From: Bhargavaea sp. CC-171006
GTDB taxonomy: Bacteria > Bacillota > Bacilli > Bacillales_A > Planococcaceae
Assembly (NCBI RefSeq): GCF_009761675.1
Contig: NZ_QUZH01000013.1
Coordinates: 1-64,000 of the forward strand
Reading direction: 5' to 3'
DNA length: 64,000 nt
Below, piece after piece: positions 7,771-16,691 of this stretch. Numbering within the stretch: the stretch's first letter is position 1; the number at the start of each line of letters is the position of its first letter. The notes under the pieces were generated by a model. The model saw nothing but the letters and a program-made list of their open reading frames with translations. It did not search any database and was not told where the DNA came from. The translations under genes and the position numbers were made by a program.

Positions 7771-8685
7771 TTAGCGGACCATGCTTTGGATCAGATAGCG
7801 GATGAACCGATCCCCATCGACCCCGAGGCAGACGTCCATATTCGGCTCATGGCCTGTCACTTTATTAAAGTCACACACCGTCTGGCCGTCGCACAGGGAA
7901 CTGTCTGCCTCCACATCGACATAGAACCGCTCGGTCCGGACAAACGACCGGTCGAGCGCCACCCCGACCGCCAGCGGATCGTGCATCGAGCACGCACGGC
8001 TGCCGGTCATCTCCTCGTAACGGTTCATATACTGGACGGTCGCTTCGCGGATAAACTCCCCTTCCGCATTCCCCGCCATCTCCCGGACATGCGGCTCGTC
8101 AAGAAGCGTCTTTTCTGTGACGTCCAGCCCGACTAGCGTGATCGGAAGGCCTGCCTGGAAGACAATCTTTGCGGCCTCCGGATCGACAAAGATATTGAAC
8201 TCGGCCTTTGGAGTGATGTTCCCCGGTGTATCCACCGCGCCGCCCATAATGATGACTTCCTTCAGCCAGTCCCTGAGGCGGGGCTCCTTACGGACGGCGA
8301 GCGCCATGTTCGTAAGCGGGGCGAGCAGGACAAGCGTCAGCTCCCCCTTGTGTTTTTCTGCCTGTTCAATGATAAAGTCCGGTGCGAACCCTTCAGCCGG
8401 TGTTCCCGGGTCCATTTTTCCAAGTGCACCGCCGATTCCGTCATCACCGTGCACCCTCGCCTCGAAATGAGGCTCACGCAGGAGCGGACGGTCCGCACCG
8501 CGGACGACTGGAATATCATCCCGCCCGATCAGGTCGAGGACTTTAAGTGTATTGACCGTCGCATTCTCCAGCGACGTATTCCCGTTCACCGTCGTCACGC
8601 CGATCAGTTCGGATTCCTTGGCCGCGAGCAAAAGCGCAATCGCATCATCGATTCCAGTATCGACATCCAATAATAGTTTCTTCAT
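7771..8685 (-). CDS. Nucleoside hydrolase (IUNH family)
   Basis: A 304-residue N-ribohydrolase that would split nucleosides into base and ribose. The calcium-binding signature LLDVDTGIDDAIALLLAA is at the N-terminus, with NGNTSLENA, VIIMGGAVDTPGN, AEFNIFVDPEAAKIVF and the late MHDPLAVGVALD motif all in family order. Length is normal. Substrate preference (purine, pyrimidine or broad) cannot be told. Endonuclease V lies 87 bases upstream on the same strand, so the two may be co-transcribed. Confidence 0.9.
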   Translation of the reverse strand: MKKLLLDVDTGIDDAIALLLAAKESELIGVTTVNGNTSLENATVNTLKVLDLIGRDDIPVVRGADRPLLREPHFEARVHGDDGIGGALGKMDPGTPAEGFAPDFIIEQAEKHKGELTLVLLAPLTNMALAVRKEPRLRDWLKEVIIMGGAVDTPGNITPKAEFNIFVDPEAAKIVFQAGLPITLVGLDVTEKTLLDEPHVREMAGNAEGEFIREATVQYMNRYEEMTGSRACSMHDPLAVGVALDRSFVRTERFYVDVEADSSLCDGQTVCDFNKVTGHEPNMDVCLGVDGDRFIRYLIQSMVR

Positions 8686-8772
8686 ATAATATTCCGCCTT
8701 TCTCCATTTCCCATTTATTACAGCAGTCCCGAAATGGCCTGAACGAACGAGCCCGTGACTACACCTACGGAA

Positions 8773-9495
8773 TCACGGGTCCAAACGTTGTTCTTCTTCC
8801 CAACTGCGGCGCATCCTGCGAGTCGAGATATCCGCTTCCCTCACCGGTACAGGCAGGCGACTTTCTGAGCCGGTTAGCGACAGGACAAGTTTAGTCGATG
8901 AATCCAAATCGATTCCGTTTCCGGGCGACACGAACACAGACTTTACGCCGGAGGAGGTCCGGACAGCGCGCCCCAGCGTCTCGCCGTCAATTGTGATTTC
9001 CGTGTAACTGCCCTTTTCCTGTTCCGGTTCCTTGTACTCCGTCTCCGCTATTTTGAAATAGGTTTTTGCGACACCGACAGTCGGTTTCCCAAGAAAGAAT
9101 GAGGCGTGCGCGGCAATTCCCATCCTGCGGGGATGGAGGATGCCATTCCCGTCGAACAGGAACAGGTCCGGCACCGTCTCCAGCTTTCCGGCTGCCTCCA
9201 CGACCAGCGGCAGCTCCCGGAATGTCAGGAGACCGGGGATATACGGCACTTCAATCTTCCCGACCGCCTCGGCGCGCTCCACAACCTGCATCGTGGCCGC
9301 ATCGAAGACGGCGATATGGCAGAAGCCGGTCTCGGATTCGCCTTCACCGGCATAAGCCAGGTCGACTCCGGCCACTGTGCGAAGATCTTTACACCGGAAC
9401 GGCCGGCTCACGTCGATCTGCTTGGCCAGCCGCTCCTGGATTTGGATGAACTCCCCCGGATCTGGCAGGAGGGGATGGATGTCATTCACCTGCAC
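8773..9495 (-). CDS. nfi: Endonuclease V (deoxyinosine-specific)
   Basis: A repair nuclease of about 240 residues that nicks DNA 3' to deoxyinosine. Conserved elements are the catalytic Asp in VAGVDLAYAGEG, the Glu/Leu-rich YIPGLLTFRELP segment, and LFDGNGILHPRRMGIAAHASF with the second catalytic Asp. GKPTVGVAKTYF follows. Several GTG codons could start translation; 9495 gives the best spacing from AAAGGAA. The gene may be transcribed together with the downstream nucleoside hydrolase and the upstream YwqK-like gene. Confidence 0.9.
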   Translation of the reverse strand: MQVNDIHPLLPDPGEFIQIQERLAKQIDVSRPFRCKDLRTVAGVDLAYAGEGESETGFCHIAVFDAATMQVVERAEAVGKIEVPYIPGLLTFRELPLVVEAAGKLETVPDLFLFDGNGILHPRRMGIAAHASFFLGKPTVGVAKTYFKIAETEYKEPEQEKGSYTEITIDGETLGRAVRTSSGVKSVFVSPGNGIDLDSSTKLVLSLTGSESRLPVPVREADISTRRMRRSWEEEQRLDP

Positions 9496-9545
9496 ACTTT
9501 CCACTTCCTTTGCTTACTGCGTTTCTCATGGAGTTTTACTTGGAT

Positions 9546-10043
9546 TCAATCAATTCCATCATTTTTGGGATCTGCTCCGTAATGCCTTCTATAAAAATCA
9601 CGGGTTTGCCTGATCATCGTCAATCGGCTTTCATCCGGCTCTGTTTTCTCCTCAACCAGGTTTCCGGACTCGTCCCATCTTTTATATCTCAGCTCATGTC
9701 CGTACTCGTACTCTCCCCAGAAAACGAGCCGGCCTTCCCTGTCCCACTGACGATGTTCGCCATGGATCGGCCTGTGGAAATGTCTATGGACCTGTTGAAC
9801 TTGTCCATTCGGATGGAAATCAACCGAGATGCCATGGGGCAGGCCGTCCGCATACTCTCCATAGTTCAGGACTGATCCGTCTTGCTCGCTCAGCTCATAG
9901 ACCAATCCGTTAACCGGCACCAGATTGTCCTCTTCCTCGCCGGTCCTCACAAACAGCCGGTCGTCCGGCGGATCCATCTCCAGTTGGTCATAATCGTAAC
10001 CGTTACCAGTCAGCTCTTCTTTGGTCAGCAGTTGATCTTCCAT
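9546..10043 (-). CDS. YwqK-like MORN-variant repeat protein
   Basis: A 165-residue acidic protein with short repeats of the form G.Y..G..HG....Y..(N/E)G.L: YADGLPHGISVDFHPNGQ, IHGEHRQWDREGRL and YGHELRYKRWDESGNL. This matches the MORN-variant/YwqK group, whose Bacillus member is the antitoxin of the LXG toxin YwqJ. No toxin lies nearby. ATG follows AAGGGGTGTAGT. It lies 50 bases upstream of endonuclease V on the same strand. A simple repeat-scaffold role is the alternative. Confidence 0.6.
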   Translation of the reverse strand: MEDQLLTKEELTGNGYDYDQLEMDPPDDRLFVRTGEEEDNLVPVNGLVYELSEQDGSVLNYGEYADGLPHGISVDFHPNGQVQQVHRHFHRPIHGEHRQWDREGRLVFWGEYEYGHELRYKRWDESGNLVEEKTEPDESRLTMIRQTRDFYRRHYGADPKNDGID

Positions 10044-10218
10044 ACTACACCCCTTATCAATTGCCTATAGTGCCAGGCACTAAGCGTATTCACCATACAC
10101 CACTCTATTAATTTTCCCATTTGAATAACTATTAAGTATAATGGATAGGAGTTTGGACATAATGCTTGTGTCTGAACTCAGCACGGATTACATGACGCAC
10201 TGAACAAGGAGGCCGGGC

Positions 10219-10656
10219 ATGAGACCCATCGATGAACTCTCGGAAATAATCAATCAGATCAACATTCGGCTGATGGATAAAGGCGGCAAGCCGCATGCTC
10301 CTGCACCGGCAACACAGGTCGCAAAAGTCACGGAATGGATCCGCAGCCAGACCAAAAAAACCGATTGGCTGGCGGAATACGAGTGTTTCCTTGGCCTGTC
10401 CGACGGGCTCGTATTGGATGATGTTGTCTTCTACAATACTGACCCGAACGACCCTCTAAACCATATTGTACATGCAAACCGGATCTGGCAGGAAGAAGAC
10501 TGGGACGGAGTTTACCTGTTTCTCGGCGACTCTGAGAAGGCCTGGTACGCCTACGACATCAAACAGGATCGCTTTGCCGAGCTCGAAAAATTGTACGGTG
10601 ACCAGAAAATGCACTTCTCTTCTTTCACGGCAATGCTGCGCAATGCGGTTGGCTGA
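10219..10656 (+). CDS. YrhA/SMI1-KNR4-like immunity-type protein
   Basis: A 145-residue soluble protein with a SMI1/KNR4-like pattern: a helix-rich N-terminus, ECFLGLSDGLVLDDVVFYNT, NRIWQEEDWDGVYLFLGDSEKAWYAYD, and a short C-terminal FSSFTAML helix. Proteins of this superfamily often act as immunity factors against polymorphic toxins. Start ATG follows AAGGAGGCCGGGC. It is the third orphan immunity-like gene within 3.5 kb. A perfect-arm terminator follows. Confidence 0.6.
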   Translation: MRPIDELSEIINQINIRLMDKGGKPHAPAPATQVAKVTEWIRSQTKKTDWLAEYECFLGLSDGLVLDDVVFYNTDPNDPLNHIVHANRIWQEEDWDGVYLFLGDSEKAWYAYDIKQDRFAELEKLYGDQKMHFSSFTAMLRNAVG

Positions 10657-10673
10657 CGCTACCCATACATATG

Positions 10674-10712
10674 AAAAATCCCGTGATCCTTCCCAAGGAT
10701 CACGGGATTTTT
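10674..10712. terminator. Bidirectional terminator
   Basis: AAAAATCCCGTGATCC (10674-10689) and GGATCACGGGATTTTT (10697-10712) are perfect arms around TTCCCAA. A/T runs on both sides fit termination of both convergent genes. Confidence 0.9.
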
Positions 10713-10713
10713 A

Positions 10714-12324
10714 TTAATTCACAAACCGCCCTGCGGCGGTTGCCCCTTTATGGGATTCCCAGTAGTCATTCCTCAGATGCACTTTCTGGATCTTTCCGGA
10801 GGCGGTCTTTGGCAGTTCATCCACGAATGTCACACTGGTAACAGCTTTGAAGTGCGCGAGTTTCGAGCGGGAGAAATCGATGACATCCTCTTCGCTCAGG
10901 CTTATCCCTTCCCGGAGGACGACGTAGGCATGCGGGGTCTCGCCCCACTTTTCGTGGGGAACCGCGATGACGGCGGCTTCCACGATGTCCGGGTGCTCAT
11001 AGAGCGCGCCTTCCACTTCAATTGAGGAAATGTTTTCTCCGCCGGATATGATGATGTCTTTTTTCCGGTCGGTGATGTCGATGTGTCCGAATTCGTCAAT
11101 GGTGCCCATATCCCCCGTATGGAGCCAGCCATTCCGTAGTGCTTCCGCTGTCGCTTCTTCGTTTTTCCAGTAGCCTTTCATGACGCCATGGCTCCGGACG
11201 ACCACTTCGCCGACTGACTTGCCGTCATGCGGAACCTCTTCCCCGAAGTCGTTGACAACCCGGACGTCGTTGCCGACCATCGGGTAGCCCGCCTTCGCTT
11301 TCAGGCGGACCTTCTGCTCATCAGACAAATGCGCTTCCGTTGAACGGCTCGAAGACGTGAGGCTGAGCGGTGATGATTCGGTCATGCCGTACACCTGGAT
11401 GAATTCCCAGCCCAGCTCGTCTTCGACGCGGCGGATAAAGGCCGGCGGCGGAGCGGAGCCCGCGATGATGATGCGGAGGTCGGCTGTCCCTGTCTGCGGC
11501 TTTTCGGAATCATAATACTGCAGCAACGAGTTGAGGACAGTCGGCGCCATATGCACCGATGTCACGCCGTGGGAATTGATGGCGTCATAGATTGTCTCCG
11601 GACGCGCCTTGCGGAGGCAGACATGGGTCGCCCCGTTTGCTGTGTAGTAGAAAGGCGCGCCCCAACCGTTAACGTGGAACATAGGCAGAACATGAAGATA
11701 TGTGTCCGTGTCATATACACGAAGGTGATGCATCAGCGACATGGCGTGCAGGTAGTTGTTCCGGTGAGTCAGCATGACACCTTTCGGATTGCCGGTCGTC
11801 CCGCTTGTATAAAGCAGGCTCGCGACATCGTTCTCATCGAGCTCTGCCCGACCAAACGGTTCTTCCGGAAACCCTGACAGCCACTCGTCATAAGCCGTTT
11901 CTTCGGTTCCACCGTCATGATAATGGACAACGATCCGTTCAATCGTTTCAAACTTGTGCTTTACCGGCTCGATCAGATGAATCAGGTCTTGATCGATGAA
12001 CAGCACCCTGGATTCGCTATGGTTAAGGATAAACAGATAATCCTCCGGCTTGAGCCGGATATTGAGCGGCACCATGACTGCGCCGGTCTGATAGATTCCG
12101 TAGAACCCCTCCAGCATCTCCAGTGTATTCGGAGCGAGGTAAGCGACACGGTCGCCCTTTTCCACACCAAGTGATTGCAAGCCGTGTGATAGTTGATTCA
12201 CCCGTCCACCCAGCTCGGTATAAGTCAGCCTGCGGCCCTCATCATGGTCGATTACGGCCGTCTTCTCCCCGTACAGACGGACTGCACGGTCCAGGAAGTC
12301 AGTCAATATCAGCGGTACATTCAT
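10714..12324 (-). CDS. Acyl-CoA synthetase (AMP-binding, long-chain fatty-acid--CoA ligase type)
   Basis: A 536-residue adenylate-forming enzyme that would activate a fatty or other carboxylic acid to its CoA ester. Motifs are the P-loop LLYTSGTTGNPKGVMLTH, the A4 region GWGAPFYY, VYGMTESSP, the TGDMGTIDEFGHIDITDRKKDIIISGGENISS block, and the C-terminal catalytic Lys in LPKTASGKIQK. Length is full. The extended -10 TGGTATAAT lies upstream on the minus strand (12370-12375). It stands alone between convergent and divergent neighbours. The chain length of the substrate is not determinable. Confidence 0.88.
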   Translation of the reverse strand: MNVPLILTDFLDRAVRLYGEKTAVIDHDEGRRLTYTELGGRVNQLSHGLQSLGVEKGDRVAYLAPNTLEMLEGFYGIYQTGAVMVPLNIRLKPEDYLFILNHSESRVLFIDQDLIHLIEPVKHKFETIERIVVHYHDGGTEETAYDEWLSGFPEEPFGRAELDENDVASLLYTSGTTGNPKGVMLTHRNNYLHAMSLMHHLRVYDTDTYLHVLPMFHVNGWGAPFYYTANGATHVCLRKARPETIYDAINSHGVTSVHMAPTVLNSLLQYYDSEKPQTGTADLRIIIAGSAPPPAFIRRVEDELGWEFIQVYGMTESSPLSLTSSSRSTEAHLSDEQKVRLKAKAGYPMVGNDVRVVNDFGEEVPHDGKSVGEVVVRSHGVMKGYWKNEEATAEALRNGWLHTGDMGTIDEFGHIDITDRKKDIIISGGENISSIEVEGALYEHPDIVEAAVIAVPHEKWGETPHAYVVLREGISLSEEDVIDFSRSKLAHFKAVTSVTFVDELPKTASGKIQKVHLRNDYWESHKGATAAGRFVN

Positions 12325-12519
12325 GTCTGCTCACCTCTTGTGGGAATAATGAAATTTCTGATAAGTAAAATTATACCACCTGTTGTATATCAACCTTCCT
12401 TTAGTTGCCAAGATAGCGTTTTCTTGATTAAGTGACTGCTTGAACTGTATGAATACAGAGTTTCCAGAAAACTCTCCTTTCTTTTCACGCTTTTCGGCCT
12501 AATCTACAATTATTCACTT

Positions 12520-12540
12520 TATTTCCTGGGAAATATGTCA
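12520..12540. promoter_or_regulatory. Palindrome TATTTCCTGGGAAATA, candidate activator site
   Basis: A 16-base near-perfect palindrome at 12520-12535, continued by TGTC, lies 38 bases upstream of a sigma-54 promoter. Almost the same 20 bases (one base different) recur upstream of the second Xaa-Pro peptidase gene at 35669-35688. The shared, promoter-proximal position suggests a binding site for a regulator of both peptidase genes. Confidence 0.55.
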
Positions 12541-12552
12541 TCAAAACTCGAA

Positions 12553-12566
12553 TGAAAACGATTTGT
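12553..12566 (+). promoter_or_regulatory. Possible CcpA cre site (weak)
   Basis: TGAAAACGATTTGT agrees with 12 of 14 positions of the Bacillus cre consensus TGNAARCGNWWWCA. It lies just upstream of the sigma-54 promoter of the prolyl oligopeptidase gene, where carbon catabolite repression would make sense. The match is imperfect at the last two bases. Confidence 0.3.
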
Positions 12567-12572
12567 TTCAAA

Positions 12573-12588
12573 TGGCATGTAACTTGCA
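12573..12588 (+). promoter_or_regulatory. Sigma-54 (-24/-12) promoter of prolyl oligopeptidase
   Basis: TGGCATGTAACTTGCA has the invariant GG and GC exactly 12 bases apart and an excellent TGGCA-N6-TTGCA fit. It lies 35 bases before the start codon. Confidence 0.85.
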
Positions 12589-12622
12589 ACATCTTCGATG
12601 ATTGAAAAAGGGAGGAATTGAA

Positions 12623-14665
12623 ATGACCATACCAGTAGAAAAATCAAAAGTCATTGAGCTTTATCATGGACATGAAGTTCAAGACGCCTATCGCTGGCTA
12701 GAAAGTTCTGAGCATCCTGAAACGAAAACTTGGGCAGATTCTCAGAATCAAAACACCCGCTCTTATTTTGAAAAACTTCCCGTGCGGAATATGCTTCAAA
12801 AGAAACTTGCCGGACGTTGGAACACCGCCAAATTCTTTACACCTGAAAAAGTGAACGGCGAATATTTCTATCAGAAAAATAACGGTCTGCAGAACCAGCC
12901 GGTGCTCTACCGTTCACACAACCTCTCAGATTCAACGCCTGACAAGGTGATTGACCCGAACGAGATAAATCCGGAAGGCACGACTGCACTGACCGCACTT
13001 TCATTCAGCGGAAAAGGATCATGGCTCGCATATGCCCTGTCGGAAAACGGAAGCGACTGGCAGACCATCCGGATCCGTAACCTTGAAACCGGCAATGACC
13101 TCCCGGAAATCATCCGATGGGCCAAGTTTACAGACATCGCATGGACAGAGAATGAGACTGGCTTTTACTATAGCCGTTACCCCGAACCGGGCACTGTGCC
13201 GGATGAGGATGGAAGCAACTACAACCGGCTTTATTTCCACCGGCTGAATACCCCTCAATCTGAAGACCGCCTGATTCATGAACGGCCTGATGACAAGGAA
13301 CTGTCGTTCAGTGCTACCTTCACCGATGTTCATCGTCACCTTATTCTCCAATCATGGAAAGGCACTGAAAACAAGAGCCGCCTCTACTACCGGGAGGCAA
13401 CTTCCGATGGGGACTTCCTCCCCCTCGCCCCTGATGACGACGGCTACTACTCGTTCCTGGGGAATTCGGAAGGCCGGTTCATCCTCTACACCACTGCCGG
13501 TGCCCCAAATGGGAGGATCATCTCGGTTGATCCGGAACACCCGGAAAAAGAGCACTGGCAGGAAATCATTCCTGAGCAGGAAAGTGTTCTCTACTTCCCG
13601 AAACTCGCCGGGAACCACCTGATTGCGGCTTATATGGAACATGCCTGGCACCGTGTTGAACTATACAGGACGGATGGAACTCATGTCAGAAGACTCGGCT
13701 TGCCCGAAATGATCTCGGTATCGAACATTCAGGTATCCAAAAAAGAAGGTGAAGTGCTGATCGGCTATACGTCCTATCTCACTCCCACGACGATTGCCCG
13801 ATACACGATTGAATCGGATGAATTGGTCACCGTTCTGGTGCCGGAAGGCGGATTGGATCCTGACCTCTACACCACCCGGCAGGTTTTCTATCCTTCTACT
13901 GACGGCACACAGATTCCGATGTTCATCACCAGCCGGAAAGACCTGTCGCCCGACGGCTCCCATCCGGTCCTGCTCTATGGTTACGGTGGCTTCAATATCA
14001 GTATGACGCCGGCTTTCAACGCCTCGAACGCCATGTTCATCGAGGACGGCGGCATCTATGCCGTGGCGAATATCAGGGGCGGCGGGGAATACGGCGAAGA
14101 ATGGCACCAGGGCGGTACATTCGGCAACAAGCCACAAGTGTTTGACGACTTCATTTCGGCTGCGGAATGGCTGATTTCGGAACAGTGGACGAAGCCCGAA
14201 AAGATCGCCATCATGGGCGGAAGCAATGGCGGCCTGCTTGTGGCAGCCTGTCTGAACCGAAGACCCGATCTGTACGGCGCGGTCATCTGCCAGGTTCCGG
14301 TGACCGATATGCTCAGGTACCATAAGTTCACGGTCGGCCGATTCTGGACCTCGGAGTTCGGCCATCCAGAGGAAAATGAAGAAGATTTCCGGAATATCAT
14401 TGCATATTCCCCGCTGCACAACATTAAAGAACGTGAACATCCTCCCGTTCTGATCACAACCGCGGATACTGATGACCGTGTCGTCCCTCTTCACGCGATG
14501 AAGTACGCGGCTGCGATGCAGGAAGCCCAAAAGGGGGATGCCCCCATCCTGCTACGGATCGAGAAGGATGCAGGACATGGGCTCGGCAAACCGGTGTCAA
14601 AAATCATTGACGAACATGCGGACATCTATTCGTTCCTTTATACACACCTGGATATGGATGCCTGA
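12623..14665 (+). CDS. Prolyl oligopeptidase (S9A family)
   Basis: A 680-residue cytoplasmic serine peptidase that cuts short peptides after proline. The N-terminal HGHEVQDAYRWLE signature and beta-propeller region precede an alpha/beta-hydrolase domain. Catalytic residues visible are Ser534 in MGGSNGGLL, Asp617/618 in DTDDRVVP and His652 in DAGHG. ANIRGGGEYGEEWHQ is also typical. No signal peptide is seen. The start is the ATG after GGGAGGAATTGAA, not the in-frame TTG seven codons upstream. It is driven by a sigma-54 promoter and belongs with the peptide transporter and hydroxyproline genes downstream, supplying proline/hydroxyproline from imported peptides. Confidence 0.92.
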   Translation: MTIPVEKSKVIELYHGHEVQDAYRWLESSEHPETKTWADSQNQNTRSYFEKLPVRNMLQKKLAGRWNTAKFFTPEKVNGEYFYQKNNGLQNQPVLYRSHNLSDSTPDKVIDPNEINPEGTTALTALSFSGKGSWLAYALSENGSDWQTIRIRNLETGNDLPEIIRWAKFTDIAWTENETGFYYSRYPEPGTVPDEDGSNYNRLYFHRLNTPQSEDRLIHERPDDKELSFSATFTDVHRHLILQSWKGTENKSRLYYREATSDGDFLPLAPDDDGYYSFLGNSEGRFILYTTAGAPNGRIISVDPEHPEKEHWQEIIPEQESVLYFPKLAGNHLIAAYMEHAWHRVELYRTDGTHVRRLGLPEMISVSNIQVSKKEGEVLIGYTSYLTPTTIARYTIESDELVTVLVPEGGLDPDLYTTRQVFYPSTDGTQIPMFITSRKDLSPDGSHPVLLYGYGGFNISMTPAFNASNAMFIEDGGIYAVANIRGGGEYGEEWHQGGTFGNKPQVFDDFISAAEWLISEQWTKPEKIAIMGGSNGGLLVAACLNRRPDLYGAVICQVPVTDMLRYHKFTVGRFWTSEFGHPEENEEDFRNIIAYSPLHNIKEREHPPVLITTADTDDRVVPLHAMKYAAAMQEAQKGDAPILLRIEKDAGHGLGKPVSKIIDEHADIYSFLYTHLDMDA

Positions 14666-14670
14666 ACAGC

Positions 14671-14710
14671 AGAGGCCGCTCTCCCGATGGAGAACGGCCT
14701 CTTATCTTTT
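14671..14710 (+). terminator. Terminator after prolyl oligopeptidase
   Basis: AGAGGCCGCTCTCC (from 14671) pairs with GGAGAACGGCCTCT (to 14702) with one mismatch, then TTATCTTTT. It lies between convergent genes; the minus-strand side lacks a T-run. Confidence 0.75.
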
Positions 14711-15627
14711 CAGTCATCAATTTTAGGATCAAATGCATCACGGAGTCCGTCGCCGACAAAGTTGAACGCCAGGACCGTGATCAGGATCATGAACCCCGGG
14801 AATAGCGGATACCACCAGGCGCCCAGCATGATTTGAGGATTCTGTGCACTCTGCAGCATATTCCCCCAGCTCGGGGTTGGCGGCTGGATGCCGAGCCCGA
14901 GATAACTCAGACCGGCCTCAGCGAGAATGACCCCTCCCACTCCCAGCGTCGCCGATACGATAATCGGCCCCAGCGCATTTGGCAGGATATGAGAAAATAT
15001 AATGCGGGTGTTGCTAATTCCCAGTGTTCTCGCCGCCAGTACAAATTCTGACTTCCTGAGTGAGAGGAACTCACCCCGAACGAGGCGGGCGGTACCTGTC
15101 CATCCAAATACCGCAAAGATTGCAATCAGCGTAAAAATGCTTGGCTCAAAAATGGTCACGAGGGTAATAAGCAGGAACAGTGATGGAAACGAAATGATTG
15201 CATCCACAATCCGCATTAGCACAGCATCCAATATTCCCCCAAAGTACCCGGCAATCGCACCGATGACCGTACCAATGAATATCGAACCGGCAACCGAGGC
15301 AAAGCCAACCAGCAGGGAGATTCTGGCCCCGTACAGGAGACGGCTCAGCGTATCCCTGCCGAGATTATCCGCTCCCAACGGGTAGTCCTTCCCCGGCGGC
15401 GCCAACTTGTCGAGAAGAACCTGCTGGCTCGGATCTTTAGGGGCCAACATAGGTGCAAAGATGGCAGCCCCGACGATCATAATCAGCAGAACCGCCCCGA
15501 TTACCGCAAGTTTGTTTTTCATGAATTTCCTGAGCATCACTTTCCAAATGGCCTCATGCCCTATCAAGCTATGGTCTTCTGCTGAGACGGGTTTTTTCGG
15601 TATCCGCCTCTCATTGGTCAGTGTCAC
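14710..15627 (-). CDS. Dipeptide/oligopeptide ABC transporter permease (DppC/OppC type)
   Basis: A 305-residue membrane subunit. The N-terminal OppC_N-type segment ([23 protein letters not shown]) is followed by [29 protein letters not shown] and the EAA loop [20 protein letters not shown]. About six membrane helices fit the family. GTG start after GGAGAGGAGACC. It is the last gene of a five-gene transporter operon transcribed from a sigma-54 promoter near 20.47 kb. Confidence 0.9.
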   Translation of the reverse strand: MTLTNERRIPKKPVSAEDHSLIGHEAIWKVMLRKFMKNKLAVIGAVLLIMIVGAAIFAPMLAPKDPSQQVLLDKLAPPGKDYPLGADNLGRDTLSRLLYGARISLLVGFASVAGSIFIGTVIGAIAGYFGGILDAVLMRIVDAIISFPSLFLLITLVTIFEPSIFTLIAIFAVFGWTGTARLVRGEFLSLRKSEFVLAARTLGISNTRIIFSHILPNALGPIIVSATLGVGGVILAEAGLSYLGLGIQPPTPSWGNMLQSAQNPQIMLGAWWYPLFPGFMILITVLAFNFVGDGLRDAFDPKIDD

Positions 15628-15648
15628 GGTCTCCTCTCCTTTCCTCCA

Positions 15649-16599
15649 TCAATACTCGATCCTCGGATCAAAGACTGCATATAGAATATCTGCCAGCAGA
15701 TTTCCGATCACGACCAGTGTCGCCGCAATGACCACAACCGCCATGATGACCGGATAATCGCGCTGGAAGGCCGCCTCCATGAAAAGCAATCCGATGCCCG
15801 GCCATGCAAAGACGCTCTCGATGATGACCGATCCGCCGATGAACGACGGCAGCATGAGCCCGAAAATCGTAATGATCGGGATCAGCGCGTTTCTTAGTCC
15901 GTGTTTGAAAATGACGGTCTTCTGCCTGAAGCCGTTCGCTTTTGCCGTCCGGATATAGTCCTGCCGCAGCACATCGAGCATGCTGGACCTCGAATAGCGC
16001 GTCAGACCCGCCATGTCGGCTGTTGCGAGAACAAAGGCAGGCAGAACCAGGTGATGAAGACGGTCCCATATACTGAACGGTTCACCGTATGTCGCGACAC
16101 CGCCAATCGGGAACCAGCCGAGATGAACAGACAGCACCATGATAAGGACCAATCCGATCCAGAAGTTCGGAGTGGCGACACCCAGGAAGGAGACGACGGT
16201 GATTGCATAATCCTGTAATGAATTTCTTTTTGTTGCAGACCAGACCCCAAGGGGAATGGAGATGATGAACGCAATGAATGTAGAAACGAGCATCAGCAAC
16301 AGCGTGTTCGGCAGCCTCGCGGTGATGAGTTCACTTACCGGCACGCCCTGGCGGATAAACGACTCACCAAAGTTTCCCTGAACCATATTCCCGAGCCATC
16401 GCCCATATTGGACGACGATGCTGTCATTGAGACCGTAAGATTCCTTGTAAGCCTCCAGGTTCTCCTGCTTGATCATCGGATCCATCATCAGAGCCGTGGG
16501 ATCGCCTGGAGCCATTTTCATGATTCCGAAGGAGATGACGCTGATGAGGAATAACAGAGGAATGGCCATCAGGCACCGACGGATGATATAAGTTGTCAT
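15649..16599 (-). CDS. Dipeptide/oligopeptide ABC transporter permease (DppB/OppB type)
   Basis: A 316-residue membrane subunit beginning MTTYIIRRCLMAIPLL. Landmarks are ISFGIMKMAPGDP, LIMVLSVHLGWFPIGG, and the EAA loop TAKANGFRQKTVIFKHGLRNALIPI, ending with the ADILYAVFDPRIEY tail common to DppB. The start was set at the ATG preceded by AAGGAAG at eight bases; an upstream reading would add nine unlikely residues. It pairs with the DppC-type subunit 21 bases downstream. Confidence 0.9.
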   Translation of the reverse strand: MTTYIIRRCLMAIPLLFLISVISFGIMKMAPGDPTALMMDPMIKQENLEAYKESYGLNDSIVVQYGRWLGNMVQGNFGESFIRQGVPVSELITARLPNTLLLMLVSTFIAFIISIPLGVWSATKRNSLQDYAITVVSFLGVATPNFWIGLVLIMVLSVHLGWFPIGGVATYGEPFSIWDRLHHLVLPAFVLATADMAGLTRYSRSSMLDVLRQDYIRTAKANGFRQKTVIFKHGLRNALIPIITIFGLMLPSFIGGSVIIESVFAWPGIGLLFMEAAFQRDYPVIMAVVVIAATLVVIGNLLADILYAVFDPRIEY

Positions 16600-16691
16600 A
16601 TCGATCACTTCCTTCCCGTCAAACATCTAAAGTAATAACACCGGGCATCACCCGATTGGGAGATGCCCGCCATGAGTCATTGGGAACAGTT

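Noticed and set aside
8752-8779. Terminator after endonuclease V
   Set aside because: CCCGTGA/TCACGGG can pair, but the stem overlaps the stop codon and no T-run follows on the minus strand.
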